A stretch of 64,000 nt of DNA, from positions 19,941,001-20,005,000 of the forward strand of contig OX327683.1 in NCBI GenBank assembly GCA_946807835.1, written 5' to 3'. The notes under the pieces are model-generated. The model was not told where the DNA came from and did not search any database. It saw only the letters and a program-made list of their open reading frames with translations. This document shows positions 22,141 to 35,560 of this stretch, piece after piece; the stretch's first letter is position 1; every line of letters begins with the position of its first letter. A program made the position numbers and the translations under genes. Source of the DNA: Ailanthus altissimus. Lineage: Eukaryota > Streptophyta > Magnoliopsida > Sapindales > Simaroubaceae.

Positions 22141-24960
22141 TTTTTATATAATAAAGTCAATATTTAACAAATCCAAGAATTAAAAATTAAAAAATTGATA
22201 TATGTAAACAAAAATAAAATTATACAAATAAAAGAAACAAGTAAGGAATAAGTTACAAACAATTGCTTAATATAGTGAATATATTTTTCAATTGTTATTC
22301 AAAAGCAATTGTTTGGACACATCACATATTCATGAAATCAAAAAATAAAAACAAGAGAATTTTTAAAAATAATGTTCTTTACTAATATTCTATATATTAA
22401 TATGAATAATTACAAATACAAATAACTAAAAAATTTATGGTTTACAAGAGATTAAAATATATTATCATAAAAATATGATGCTAATATTACCGGAGCAATT
22501 GTTGTTCATTATTATTCAATAAATAGTTTTGTAGAAAAGCATAAAAAGAGTGTAAGAAAAAATAAATTCAGAATAACAAAGTTTATTTGTTTGAAATGAA
22601 AATAAAGCATCACAAAGAAAAAAGACAAAAAGAGTTTATTGTTAAAAAATTTCATAATCTTTTCATTGTTAAATGCAACAAGTCTATACATATATACTTT
22701 TACCTTTTTTTGTGGCGCTATAAAAATAATAAATGTTAGATACAGTTAGCACATGGATCGTTAATTTGAGATACATTTAAAATTTTATTTTTAAGATAAA
22801 TAAATTTATTATTTATTATTTAATAATTATTTGACACATTATTTTTTAAAATATAATTTAAAATAAAATTTGAGATGTCTAATATTATTCTCGTATTAAA
22901 TTATCTAAAAGTTAATTACTTTTGAAATTTAGGATTTTTAGATTTTGATTTTGATTTTAATATATAAGGTGGATTATTTAGCAATCATTATTGAAAATTT
23001 ATCAAGGTTGGAGATTATTATTTTAAATATATTTGGTTATCTTTTTTTTTCTTTTCTTATTTGTTTCTTTTACCTTATCATTAGACAATGTTTAGTCATC
23101 TATCTTTTACTTTAGCTTTACTTTACTAGTTTAAAAAACATGATTCGTTCTTTAATAACCCAAAGATGAGATGAGCCAAAAAGGCCTCATCCGAGTTGAA
23201 TTTAGATAAAAGATAAGAATATTCATTTTTATAATTTCTCTTAACAAATTATCTTATTATTTTTTTAACACAAATCAGATCTGTAATATTTATATAGAAC
23301 TTTGGACTCAAAACGTCAAGTCTAATTTCAAATTCTAATAAAAGAAAATGAAAATACATATCCTCATGTAGGTTTAGTTTAACTAGATGACCCCTCTTAT
23401 ATAGTCTCTTTCTAATAAATTGAAGTTTGAATCATAATATTTAGAACTAATTATTTCAAATTGATAATTTTATATTGTAAAATAGATTATATAGAGTAAA
23501 ATTTTAAAGCAGTGTTAAATTTATATAGTTGATATATAAAATTTATATTCTAATTTATGTCACTAATCAATGTTTATCATTTATCAAGTAATTGTTAGCT
23601 TTTTCTTTTTTATTAATATGATAATTATACAATACCAATTAATAATAGGCACCTTAAATGCCACGTCAATTTAGATACAAATTTTATAGGGATAAAAATA
23701 TCTAAGCTTCCAAAATTTGACACAAATGACAGTTTCACTCATTATTTTTAAAATTACCCAGAATACCCCTCTTCGACAATACAACAATAAGATTTTAACT
23801 TACCATTAGCACTATTATATTTAAAACTTTGTAATCTACATAATGATAGTATTATTTCATCTTAAAAAGTGGCACAGAATAGCAAAAACTAGTAAGAAAT
23901 ATCAAAAAAATTTACGAAAATAGGTATTTTTTGATAATTCTAAAAACAGGAGAATAAAACTGCATAATGAATCAAATTTCAAAAGTCTAAATATGTTTTT
24001 ATCAATTTTATATAAGTATAACATTACTCAAATCTTAATGCAACATTGAATAATTATAAGAGAGAATATTAATTGCAGTGTAAATAATTTTATTGAAAGA
24101 GTAATGCTACAATTTTTAAATTATATTTTAAAATTTGAATCTCAAATTAGGTGTTAAGCTATCATTAGGTGAGGAAACAGTATAACAAATAATTTTAAAA
24201 ATTATAAAAATTAACCATCTAATAATTAGTTCACACATTATTTGAGATCTAAATTTTGAGATTAAAATTTGAAATATGTAGCATTATTGTTATTGAAAAT
24301 ATAAGTGGAAATTTGTTGACTATTTGCGCCTCTCCTAACGTGATTAAATCAATAGTATGATTATTTACAAATTTAAGCCTAACATGCATGAATAGAATGG
24401 AATATTAAGGAGGAAAAAGGACTTTTGTAATTTTAATCTTCTTCGACATTAGCATCAGCCTTAATAAGGAGAGAGATATTCACGAAATATAGACTATATT
24501 TTGTACTAAAAGTTGGTGTTGGTAATGAAATTTGAGAGATTTTAAACTCGTGAGTTGAATTTATACCTTTTAAAATATTAATTGATTTTTTTGAATGATT
24601 GGTTTAAGATAATCTATCTTGATGCATACTGAATTTTAAAAGAATTCTATAATTACAAATAAAGTTAAGTTATGTTAGAGTTTTTTTTCAATGATGACCC
24701 TTTAATGTTTAAGTCAATAATAAAATTATAAAAAAAGATTAATTTTTTTTATAAAAAAAATCAATGAAAATAGTCACTAAAAATGACATAAGTCATGTGT
24801 GTTTTGTCTGTTATCGGTGATTAACACTTGCACAGGAAAGGGTTCTCTCCATGCTATCTCCCAATTTTTGTATTTTCAACACTTAAAATGCATCACAGAT
24901 AGCCTCAGAACATTCCCAATTACACTATAATTACTCCAATCAACCCATACAGCATACAAA
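22141..24960. other. AT-rich spacer, no gene recognised
   Basis: Very AT-rich sequence with only short shadow frames on either strand. No terminal repeats were found. Confidence 0.4.
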
Positions 24961-24963
24961 CAA

Positions 24964-27037
24964 GCTCTAATATCAATTTATAAATGTGCTAAAAATTAAT
25001 GGGTGTATGCATATGTACATGTGTTCATGACATTAAAATTTAAAATTTGCATGTCTCATATACATGTAAGATAGCGAAATTGAAAATCTAATTTCCTAAT
25101 GCAATAGGATTTAAGTATGTTATATTAATAGAATTCAAAACTCACCCTTGAAGACGATTCAGGTGGTTTCTAATATTAGAGTTCACCTTGAAATGATCTC
25201 GTAAATAATTCTAGTCTAGAATGTCGGTAGAATTACAGGAACAATTGGTTGTTAAACAACTCTTTGCTTGTGTCTCTTGGTCAAATGGAATTTTTAAGAA
25301 AATTAGAGCAACTTTTGCTCAAAACTATTTTGTACAAATTGGTCGAATGATTCTGAAGAAGCAAATCTTGCCATTTATCTAAAATGGTCAAATGAAGACT
25401 AAAGAAGCAACTCTTGCAATTTTCTCCAAAATGGCCAAATGTGTATTCACAATTTACAATACTTGCAAATTGCTTCATCAAAACGGCTGAACACACATAA
25501 TGCTTCACTCTTTCTGTCAACCAAAATGAAGTAAAATGAAGCAAATAGAACTTTTCTATTTTTTAACAAAATGATCGAATGATTATTCCATTTAAAATGC
25601 AAACTATTTTCACTATTTATATGTTTGACTTTAACATGGACAAATGTCCATTTGCATGCATAATTGCTATCATTTGTCATCTTAACAATAATTCAACAAG
25701 CCATTTGTTTTGCCAAATTGTGACGAGTGGCCACTAAAGGCCAATTACCTATTGAAACTTGTCAAATAATATTATTAACAATAATTATTAAATTAGCATT
25801 CTTAAACTTAACATTTAAACTCATGTGCTTTTTAAGAGATCTTGAAACAATTTTTACTTTTTAAAATTTTTTTAAATCGAACTGTTCGATTTAGTCCGCT
25901 ATCCCAGTGTTCAACGAGTAAACTTTATATTATGAGATTTTCTAGGTTCACATTCGTTTGTCTTACAAAACTTTTTTGTAAGTCCGTAAACCATACATGT
26001 GTTACAGATATTACAGAATGGTGCATTGAATTATACAAGTTGAGGTTAATATATATTCGTATAATTTCTTTATCACCTATATCTTGGAAGAGCAGAGATA
26101 TATATCATCACTGTCAAATCTCCATATGCTCGATTGTGAACTCATTTCTAAATTTGTATTTATATAAACAATATTTGCAAATATTTTTACGGTATAGTTT
26201 ATCCCATGGGAAACTCTTTCTCGGATTTACTACTTATGGTCATTAGACTTTTTTAAATACAATCTCAGAACATCAAGATATATAACTTATCAATATGAGC
26301 TAACGAATACCATATCTACATGTACCGAATTCTATGAGCATCGAACCATACCTAGCGACATCAGCGATCATATAATGAAATATTTTTGACATGCGTGGAA
26401 CCAAAATATGATGGATCACTCACAAATCTACTGTGGCACTCAGATCAAAGTACCACAAATACTATTCAACTCGAGAATACCTTCTGTTGATGATTTTATA
26501 GGATGTCTGTTGGAGATCCTCGTGAATTTGTTCAATACCCAGTCTTAACTGAATACTCACATGCTTGTACGAGCTTTCACTAAGCTCATGGTCTGCTAAG
26601 ACTAACTATTTGGACCATCTAAATATAAATATACACTGATCTATATAAAAAAAGTTTCATTGATAGACCTGCATTAGTAAAGTAGATCAGGAATATAGTG
26701 TTTGAAAATATATTTCATAATGACATTTTCTAGTACTATTTACAATTACTTGCAACTATATTATTACTAATATATTTTTAAATCTTTTTCCTATTTTAGA
26801 CAAGGCTCTAACTCTTAGCAGTGCTAACTCTCAATATTTATAACTCTTAGCGTTGTTAACTCTTAACACTGATCTAAACTCTTTCAGACCAGATTTAAAT
26901 TCCTTCAGATCATATAATGTTTGAAGCATTATAAACATCTTACCATTTCATAAATAATATTAACAATTTTATGAAAATGATAATTGTATAAATATTAAAC
27001 ATAATATTCATATATAATGGGATGACACATAAACACA
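24964..27037 (-). mobile_element. LTR with primer-binding site, minus copy (retrotransposon remnant)
   Basis: Read on the minus strand, the LTR starts TGTGTTTATGTGTCATCC (27037) and runs about 2.06 kb to near 24979. It is followed by TTGATATTAGAGC (24976-24964), a decayed form of the initiator-Met primer site TGGTATCAGAGC. It aligns with the plus-strand LTR at 36818-38975 over most of its length (for example AACAACGCTAAGAGTTATAAAT near the start and TTCAAGGTGAACTC near the end). No pol is seen next to it. Open frames inside (25281-25680, 25842-26246) are LTR sequence, not genes. Confidence 0.75.
25270..25560 (-). repeat. Imperfect ~60-bp tandem repeats within the LTR
   Basis: Copies contain AATGGTCAAATG followed by AAGAAGCAACTCTTGC (for example 25345-25380 and 25383-25420), with a decayed third copy near 25430-25490. 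The array was not noticed in the plus-strand LTR copy. Confidence 0.5.
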
Positions 27038-29933
27038 AATCTCAACATAAAGGTGGTGATGCACATTCATTCCTTACTGTTGGACGACACTATTATAATG
27101 GTCATTACTCTTCTTTTCACTTTTGGCACTCCTTTAATACTCTGTCGATCAAATAAAATTATCATCGAGCATATCATAAAATTTTAAATTTGATAACAAC
27201 AACTTCAAGTCAATTTAGCACAGGTCACCAATGGCGGCATTTACTCTTTATCAGTGACTAGTTGGTTCCTTTTTTAGTTTTGAATAATTTTATTTTTAAT
27301 AAATTTATTTTAAAAAAAATTCAATAAAAAAATTAATTAAATGGTGACACATATAATTGTAACATATTATATTATGACATATATCTTTTATTTTATTAAA
27401 ATTAAAAAATAAAATAAATTTATTGTATTGTATTATAACATGTATCACTTGTGATTAAATTAAAACTTAAAATAATTTAAAAAAAATAACAAAACTCACC
27501 ACAGATTTATTCACATGTTCTATTGTAGGTAAATATATGGAATTGCCATTCTCACCATCCTAAATCACATAACTAATAAGCAATGTTAGCGTGATGTGAC
27601 CAGTGCTGTGTTATGAAAATAATGCATAAAAAGTGTCTTTTCGGAGTATTAAGGGTTGAGTTTGGTTAAAACTTTCTACTTGTCCCAAATGTGACTAAAA
27701 CACTATCCTTTAAAGTAAGTTTATTATGGGTAGTTTAATAAAAATTAAAAACCTAATATTTATTATGTAAAAAGAGAGAAAGATCCTCATTTTACTATGA
27801 TAAAATTCGAATTTGAATTCAGATTTTGCTTAATCCGGATTAGAATTTGGGTTTTGCTTAACCCAGATTCGAATTCAAATTTTTTTAATGAATTCATAAC
27901 TCACTTTTTTTTTAGGTTTATTTGAATCTTGGTTTAAATTCGGATAATTTAGATCTGGATTTAAAATTATTTTTAAATGTTTAGATGAAATTTGAATTTT
28001 TAAAATATTTATTTTATAAAATAATTATTAGATTCATATATATTAAAGATTAAGAATTAATTTAGAACTTTAAAAAAATAATAAATAAATAAAATCTGGA
28101 TCTAGGTCTAGGTTTCCTTGTTTCCGCAAAAATTTGAATCCGAATTTTCCAAAAAAAAAAGAAACCTAAATCCGAGAAAAAACTCAAATTTTTTAAGCAG
28201 GGTTCTAGATCTGAATCCAAATTTTTTTTGCCATCGCCCGTTTTACCTTGATTAAACCACTCAAAAATGAATGTGGATAAAAAAAAAAAGGTCTTAAATT
28301 ACTTTGCTTTAAAGCAAACTAATTTAAAGTTATATTTAAAGGAAAAAAGACATCTAGGTCCTTAAAGTTTTAATAAATGAACGTACAGACTCTAATTATT
28401 TTAAAAATCTCATCGACACCTTTATTAGTAAACGATTTTATCTATTTTAAATGAGAAAAATTAAAATTAAAATTTCAGCCTAAACTTAATTTTTTTTAAA
28501 GGTCATCAAATGTAATATTATTGATAAATTTATAATATTACATCGTAAGTCTACTAATATACACAAAAAAGTTACCGAGATGATTCACATTAATAAGATA
28601 AATCTTTTGTGACCCTCTTAACCTACTACTCATATTAACGGAGATACAAACAAATCCCACAAATGAAACTAGCTCAATTAAAGATACTACCCGTATTAAA
28701 GACATGGAGGTCCCACCCTCACGCAGAATGGTTAATACAACCTTCACGTATGAGAGACAAAACATCTCACTCAAAAGAGAAATTACAAAAATATCTTACA
28801 TTTAATACAATCCACACAATTCCAAAACTACCATTGCAACCCTAATCTAATGCCAACACTACACATATCATAAGTAAGTACAATGGCCAAGCTAAGGCTA
28901 GATAGTCGCGGAAGGAGGAAACGCAACAATAGAGGCTACGGTGGTTACTACCCACTAGAGGATGGTAGCTGCTAATAGTTTTAGAGACCTATTAACTCTC
29001 GTTGAATTTGCGTTGAATGCTTAAACTCAAATTTTTTTAAAAAATATTAATATAATATTATTGATAGGATTAATAATATTATATTATAAAACTCTTGATA
29101 TAAAATTAAATATTATTAAGATATTACACAAAAATTAAATAATTTTATTATAACTCGTTTGAACCTATTACTCTCCTATAAAGAAATACAATTAACTCCA
29201 AAGCAAAAATCACTATAGAAAAATCTAATCCCACACAAAAGGCTAAAATAAATAAACCCTATAATAAAAATCATCACCCCATTTTAATCGGGGAGACCTA
29301 CTGTCACGAGGAGTCTAAACTCAAAATTGAAATAATTAAAACATGACTATGCATGTCTAGCTAAATACACGTGTAATGTTTTGATTGGGTGACCAGTTAG
29401 TGCTTAGAAACAAAGAAAAAAAAACTATAATACCTTATTCATCTCTTGTTCATCATTTCAAGAGAAACAAAAGCAAAACAATCGGAAAACAAAATAATTG
29501 CAAACCCATGTAATCATCATTTGATTTTTTTTTTTCTCTAATTTTTCTATCTCTCAAGTCAGAGGCTGTAATTATTCTTTCTTTGATGGTCTATGTCGTT
29601 AACATTACTTTATTGCTTCCTAAAAATTCTTCAAACGTGTGAAACCGAAGAAAATATTGTGTCAAACTTGTGGGTTTTTTTCTTTAATTTCATTGGAGGA
29701 ATTATTTGTACTTTTTAAATTATAATTTTTTGTACTCGTTTTGAGCTTTTATTGTAGAAGCGTTTACTTTACTCTTAAGATTTGGATTTCTAGTTGTTTG
29801 GGTATACAAGCATCTGAGCTTTAGAATTGAGGTGGCTTTGGGGTTGATTCAATTCGGTGTTTGTGAATTGGACAAGGCCAAGGGAGGGGCACGTTTATTT
29901 GCTGCTCGTTTTCTCTTTTGTGAGGTTTAATTT
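27038..29933. other. AT-rich spacer with low-complexity relics
   Basis: No intact gene. The stretch at 27800-28250 is rich in AATCCGGATT/GATTCGAATT words and ends TTTGCCATCGCCCGTTTTACC, resembling the end of a plant non-autonomous DNA element. The stretch at 28880-28980 is less AT-rich but has no long frame. The stretch at 29400-29930 looks like a leader or intron of a lost gene and flanks the element inserted at 29934. Confidence 0.35.
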
Positions 29934-32900
29934 TGTTGTGGATATTATGTTATATACTTTAATTTGATATTTTTATGATATCAATTAAATTATAATTTTG
30001 ATATTTTTTTTATTTTATGCACAGTAAAAAATCATAATTTGATATTATAAAAAAAAACACATAAAATTAATACACCAATAAAGATAAAGAAAATAAATCA
30101 ATCAATAAAACACAAGATATATGTGGTTCGGCCCAAAATTGCCTACACCCACGGAGGATTCATGATCCAGTTTCTTATTATTGAAATAGATCACTAAGTA
30201 TATTCTTACATCATCAATGATCCCACAAGACCCCTATCTCTCATAAAGATCTCTAAGCATTTACCATTGATCATTATGGCTCTCTAAAACTTCTTAGTAT
30301 CTCATTATAAGAGATTTTTACAAGGAACACAAGAATAACCCAAGCATCTAAGCCAAAAGGATCTATGGTGTTTCTTTTTTATTTACTCAAAGAACCTAAA
30401 AAAAAAACACACCCCAAAGGTTATACCCTAGTACACCACGCACTTAGTGCCTACCTAACTCTTCTATTCTCTCTTATGGTTACATCTTGAAATCTTATAT
30501 GCTTAATCTTAAACAAGGGTTTACAAGTGTTTATATATGGTGTATTTCGTGCCTACTAACCCTATTCCTTGTTGGAGTAAGAGTCCACTTGTTTTGGAAG
30601 TCTAAAACTTCCCAAAACTCGAAATCTCCAACCAAAACGGACATCCTAATGCGTCTGGGCGCCGCGGCGCTCATCCCTGGGCGTTGGCCTTTCTCGCGCC
30701 CATCGCCATGGCACTGGGGACCCAGTGCTGCGGTGCTAGTCTTCTGTGTTAAGCACCGCGACGCTCAGCTCTGGGCGCCGCAACGCTGGCAACTCCTCCG
30801 CGATTTCTTCATTTTCTTCACGTCTTTGAATCCCGTTTCACTTCCCCCTTCGTGTCTCACACGTTTTAAACTTCTTGTGACTCTCTACTTTGGTATTCAT
30901 CTCAATTCTTGTCCAACTAAGATTGTTGAATCACCAATTTTTCAACAAATCCTCTCCTTGATTCAAAATCTCTCTCCATGAAGCTAATTACGGTCACCCC
31001 TCCTTGACCAATGCTCACTAACATAGTTTATAAGTCAAGTCTCAAACTTAACTAAGGCTTTTGCGACTACGGTCTCTAAAGATTCCTGAATGCTGATGTC
31101 TAGAGTAGTTCAATGTTGTGATCTTCTATGTCCCGAAGACACCATAACCATAACCCTTAATGGTGAAAATACATTCTCGACATTGTTACTCTTCCCACAC
31201 ATTCTCTTTCAACCCCTGCCACAAAGTGATATATCAAAAGCTGTTTTATGGTCTGTTTCAAATCAACAACCCTATGTTGATCTCATTCTAAGCACTTTTC
31301 TACAAGCACATAGCCTCTCTCTGTGCTTTGTCATTCCCCCGATCCTTTTGTTTTCCTATTTAGTATTCCTTTCTTATGCCTTCTATGAATCTCCCTATTA
31401 CGATCTAGCAGTCCCGAGTCCTCTAGGTCTTTATGAGATGAGGAATTAAATCTCATACCTAGTCCATTCCTTATCTTTTTCATTATATAGTCTTAATCTT
31501 ATTCTGACAATCCCCTATGACTTACCACAAGCCATATTTCTCCAATTAGTAAATAACGATTCTCTATGACTAATATGAAAACACTACCCTAGATCCCAAA
31601 AATAGTTAATCTATCAGACACTTATTCCTCCAGAAGCTCTCAGGCAATCAAGGTCTTTGCCTAGTCATCCAATAGACTTGCAAATCCACTTTCCTTCTAT
31701 CTTTGTCTTTCTCTTAGGACTATCCCTTTGAGTGCCCTAGACACCTTTTGGATCTGCCCTTCAATCTTGATTGTTCTTCTTTTGCCATCTTTATTTTGTG
31801 TCTAATCTGAATGATTCTTCTAACTGGGACTTAGATGACGCTATCTTTTTGGTAGTCTCCTTTTTAAGAGTAATCTCTACTTTAAAACTCTCAAGTAAGG
31901 CCATCATCTTTTCCTCTTTCAGATAATCATCTTCCTTATTGTTCTTCTCTTATATCTGTGAGTCCCCATAATTGACAACCTTTGCTCTGCAATCTGACAC
32001 TACTGCCTATGCTCTGCAATCTGGACTTCAACCCATGGCTCTAATACCAGTTTGGACTTCATCTCAAGCTCTGATACTAGTTTATTGCGGATATCACACC
32101 ATGCACTTCAATTTGACACTCCTATGGTATTAACTAAGCCACAATCTTGATACCCATTTTACTCTATGCGCAGCAGAAAATTATAACTTGATACCATAAG
32201 AAAGAACACATAAAATTAACACACCAATAAAGATAAAGAAAGCAAATCAATCAATAAGACATAAAATATACGTGGTTCGGCCCAAAATTGCCTACGTCCA
32301 TAGAGGATCCATGATCCAGCTTCTTATTATTGAAATAGATCACTAAGTATCTTCTTACATCATCAATGATCCCAGTTTGGACTTCATCTCAAGCTCTGAT
32401 ACTAGTTTATTGCGGATATCACACCATGCACTTCAATTTGACACCCCTATGGCATTAACTAAGCCACAATCTTGATACCCATTTTACTCTATGCGCAGCA
32501 GAAAATTATAACTTGATACCATAAGAAATAACACATAAAATTAACACACCAATAAAGATAAAGAAAACAAATCAATCAATAAGACATAAAATATACGTGG
32601 TTCGGCCCAAAATTGCCTACGTCCATAGAGGATCCATGATCCAGCTTCTTATTATTGAAATAGATCACTAAGTATCTTCTTACATCATCAATGATCCTAC
32701 AAAATCCCTTGGTATCTCCCATAAAGACCTCTAAGCATCTACCCTTGATCATCATGACTCCCTAAGACCTCTTAGTATCTCCTCATAAGAGATTTTTACA
32801 AGGAACACAAGAATAGCCCGAGCATCTAAGCCAAAAGGATCTATGGTGTTTCTCTTTTATTCACTCAAAGAACCTAAAGAAAAAACACACCCCAAAGGTT

Positions 32901-33383
32901 ACACCCTAGTGCACCACGCACTTAGTGCCTACCTAACTTCTCTATTCTCTCTTATGGTTACATCTTGAAACCTTAGATGCTTAATCTTAAATAAGGGTTT
33001 ACAAGTGTTTATATAGGGTGTATTTCGTGCCTACTAACCCTATTCTTTGTTGGAGTAAGAGTCTACTTGTTTTGGAAGTCCAAAACTTCCCAAAACTCGA
33101 AATCCCGAACCAAAACGGACATCCTGACGCGTCTGGGCGCTAGCCCTTCTCTCGCCCATCGCCGCGACGCTCAGCCCTGGGCGCCGCGGCGCTGGCAGCT
33201 CCCCCGTAATTTCTTCGTTTTCTTCGCGTCTTTAAGTCTCGTTTCACTTCTCTCTTCGTGTCCCACACGTCCTAGACTTCTACATACGTATCCCACACAT
33301 TCTAAATTTCTTGTGATTCTTCACTTTGGTATTTATCTCAATTCTTATCCAACTAAGATTATTGAAACACCAATTTTTCAACA
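29934..33383 (-). mobile_element. Complete non-autonomous LTR retrotransposon
   Basis: The 3' LTR is 29934-30947 and the 5' LTR ends at 33383 (both on the minus strand); the internal region is about 1.1 kb. A polypurine tract (minus-strand AAGGAGAGGATT, ending at 30948) precedes the 3' LTR. A primer-binding site TAGTATCAGAGC lies after the 5' LTR (32079-32068, duplicated at 32404-32393). The flanks AATTT (29929-29933) and AATCT (33384-33388) look like a 5-bp target duplication with one change. No gag, integrase or RT is recognised inside, so mobility would depend on a partner. The solo LTR at 5783-6744 is the same family. The sequence around the polypurine tract also matches the copia derivative at 43540-46655. 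Confidence 0.85.
32049..32698 (-). repeat. 325-bp tandem duplication across the 5' LTR / primer-site junction
   Basis: The block 32049-32373 recurs at 32374-32698 with only a few changes (offset 325, e.g. TTTGGACTTC at 32051 and 32376). Each copy includes leader, primer-binding site and the first about 290 bases of the LTR. The intact LTR is therefore 32408-33383 (976 bp), next to the inner copy. Confidence 0.9.
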
Positions 33384-33597
33384 AATCTCATCTATTTATG
33401 GTTTTTTTTTGTGGAACTTGATCCGTCTTCGAGCTTAAATTGTTGGGAAGGTCAGTGTTGTTCTAACCTTGAATTTTGAAGTTCTGGGTATGTTCTTTTT
33501 AAGGCTTTGAAGTTGTTTGACTTTGCTGGTGTCTTAAGAGAGGGTTGATATTTGGGTTATTGAAGCAGTATTAGGTTACCTTGAAAGATTGCTAATG

Positions 33598-35560
33598 TTT
33601 TTTTAATTTTTTGAAAGAAACAGAATATAATACTAATACAAGTCAGACAATACATAATGAGAGATCTCAGTCGGCATAGAGCCAATCCAAGACTAAGGAG
33701 AATTGCTAGAGATAGCCAGTTTTGCTAATAATGTGCAACCATATTAGTAGCTCTAGGAGTGTATGAAAGGGAGTAAGAAATAAACTGTTGAAGGTGGTCA
33801 AAGATGTCCTGATAGACAATGCCAATTTCCGAATTTGGCTGAACAAGGGACTTCAAATCATTGATAACAACCGCAGCATCAGAAGCAATAACCACATCTT
33901 GAAAACCAGCAACACGAGCCAACTCCAGCCCTCGACGAATGGACATTGCTTCTGCTATTTGTGGAGACACGAGTGAGGGGGTAGGCTCTGCAATGGCTTG
34001 AATGAATTGTCCCTCAGCATCTCTGATAACAGCACCGAGCCCAGTTTTTGCGAGTTTGGAACATAAGGCAGCGTCCGAATTGACCGTTACACTTCCAAGC
34101 GGAGGAGGATGCCATCGAATATTAGTGTTGACTGCAGCTAGATCAGGCATCCTGGAACTCCTTCAAATAATCCGCTGCCCAGGCCACAACAGAATCCAGC
34201 GGCAATATTACATAATTATGGACACGTTGATTGCGATAGAACTAGGACCTCCATAGAACGACAGCTAGCAGCTCCAAATGCTCCTTTGGGAGTTGATTCA
34301 TACAAGTAATGAAAAAGTCCAACGATGTGTAATGTCATGAAGATCGTATATGGCCAAAGAAGTCGGACTGGTGGACGACGGGAGCTAAAGAACATTCCCA
34401 GATTGCGTAATTTTATTCTCAGGCAGTGCATGGCAGCAAGGGCAAACTATGTCCGTTTGAATATGATGCCGTTCCAAATTCACCAGAGTGGGGAGCCAGT
34501 TATTTGCACATTTCCATAGGAAAAGCTTGATTTTAGATGGGATTTGCAGTGTCCATAAGAGCCGCCACTATTTAGAGTTTTCAGAAGCATGTGAAGAACT
34601 AGTGATCCCTTGGTTGTGCCGGCCCAACCAGTAGCAGCTTTTTACAGTGAAATTTCCCATCTTATCAAAATGCCATTGAATAGAATCACAGATAAATGGT
34701 TGTGTTGTTGATGATGGAATGGCCAGTATCAAGTTCTGCTCCCCAGTAGGGAAGTGTTGCCGAATCAGTTCGTTGTTCCATTTACCTGAAACATCAACAG
34801 TAGTCATTTCCGGCAAGAGATGTGGGAATAAAGGCTTGAATGAGAAAGGTCTTGGGAGCCAAGGATCATGGTATACTAAAACATTGGTATCGCTTCCAAC
34901 GCAGCATCGGATTCCTTTGCATAAGAGTTCTTTTCCTTCTTCCAAACATAAGAGGAGCTTGACTTAGATAGTGCCTGCAAAACAGATAAAGTTAGAAAAA
35001 TAAAGGCTTTGGAGGACCCGTGAAACAAGAGATTGGAGCCGTTGGATAAGCCGTCAAATTGTTTTGCTAACATAGCCTGATTGAAAATGAAGAGATCACG
35101 GAACCCCAGGCCACCATATTCTTTTCTATTACATAACTTCTCCCAACTACACCAATGTAATTTCCTCTTATCATCATCCCCCTACCCCACTAGAAAGGGG
35201 CACACAATCTATGACTTTCATTTATAAGGGAAGATGGTAACCGAAACATGTGCATGGAATATGTGGAAATTGATTGGATTACTGCCTTTATAAGTACTTC
35301 CCGTCCCACAGCAAAAAACAATTTAGTCTTTCATCCCTTAAGCTTATTTCAGATTCTATCCTTGATGGTAGTAAACATAGCTCTCCTGTTCTTGCCACCC
35401 AAGCTACTGAGACCCAGATACTTCTCATGGCATCAAACTTGCTTAACACCAAGACAGTCTATTAACTGAGAAGAGACCTCCTGAGATATACTTGACCCAA
35501 TACAAAGAGCAGACTTTTCAAAATTGATGAATTCTGAAATTACAGCCTTCTATTTGAAGC
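33598..35560 (-). pseudogene. 5'-truncated L1-type LINE: end of RT, zf-RVT and RNase H
   Basis: Read on the minus strand, the order is the RT C-terminal part (FINFEKSALCIG type near 35540-35500, then GREVLIKAVIQSISTYSM near 35310-35250), the zf-RVT region in the frame 34945-34568 (GSDTNVLVYHDPWL, then GNFTVKSCYWLGRH), and an RNase H domain in the frame 34150-33725. The RNase H has its acidic residues visible (VNSDAALCS, QIAEAMSIRRGLELA, VIASDAAVVI) and stops at NMVAHY, probably a premature stop. An A-rich 3' end lies near 33598. The copy lacks the endonuclease and most of the RT, typical of incomplete reverse transcription. The RNase H frame is still open for 141 codons. Confidence 0.85.

Noticed and set aside
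25842..26246. 134-codon plus-strand frame as a gene
   Set aside because: It lies within an LTR that has a homologous, non-open copy at 36818-38975.
30487..31449. Plus-strand frames of 164 and 119 codons
   Set aside because: They are antisense to the minus-strand LTR element; the first is inside its LTR and no family was recognised.
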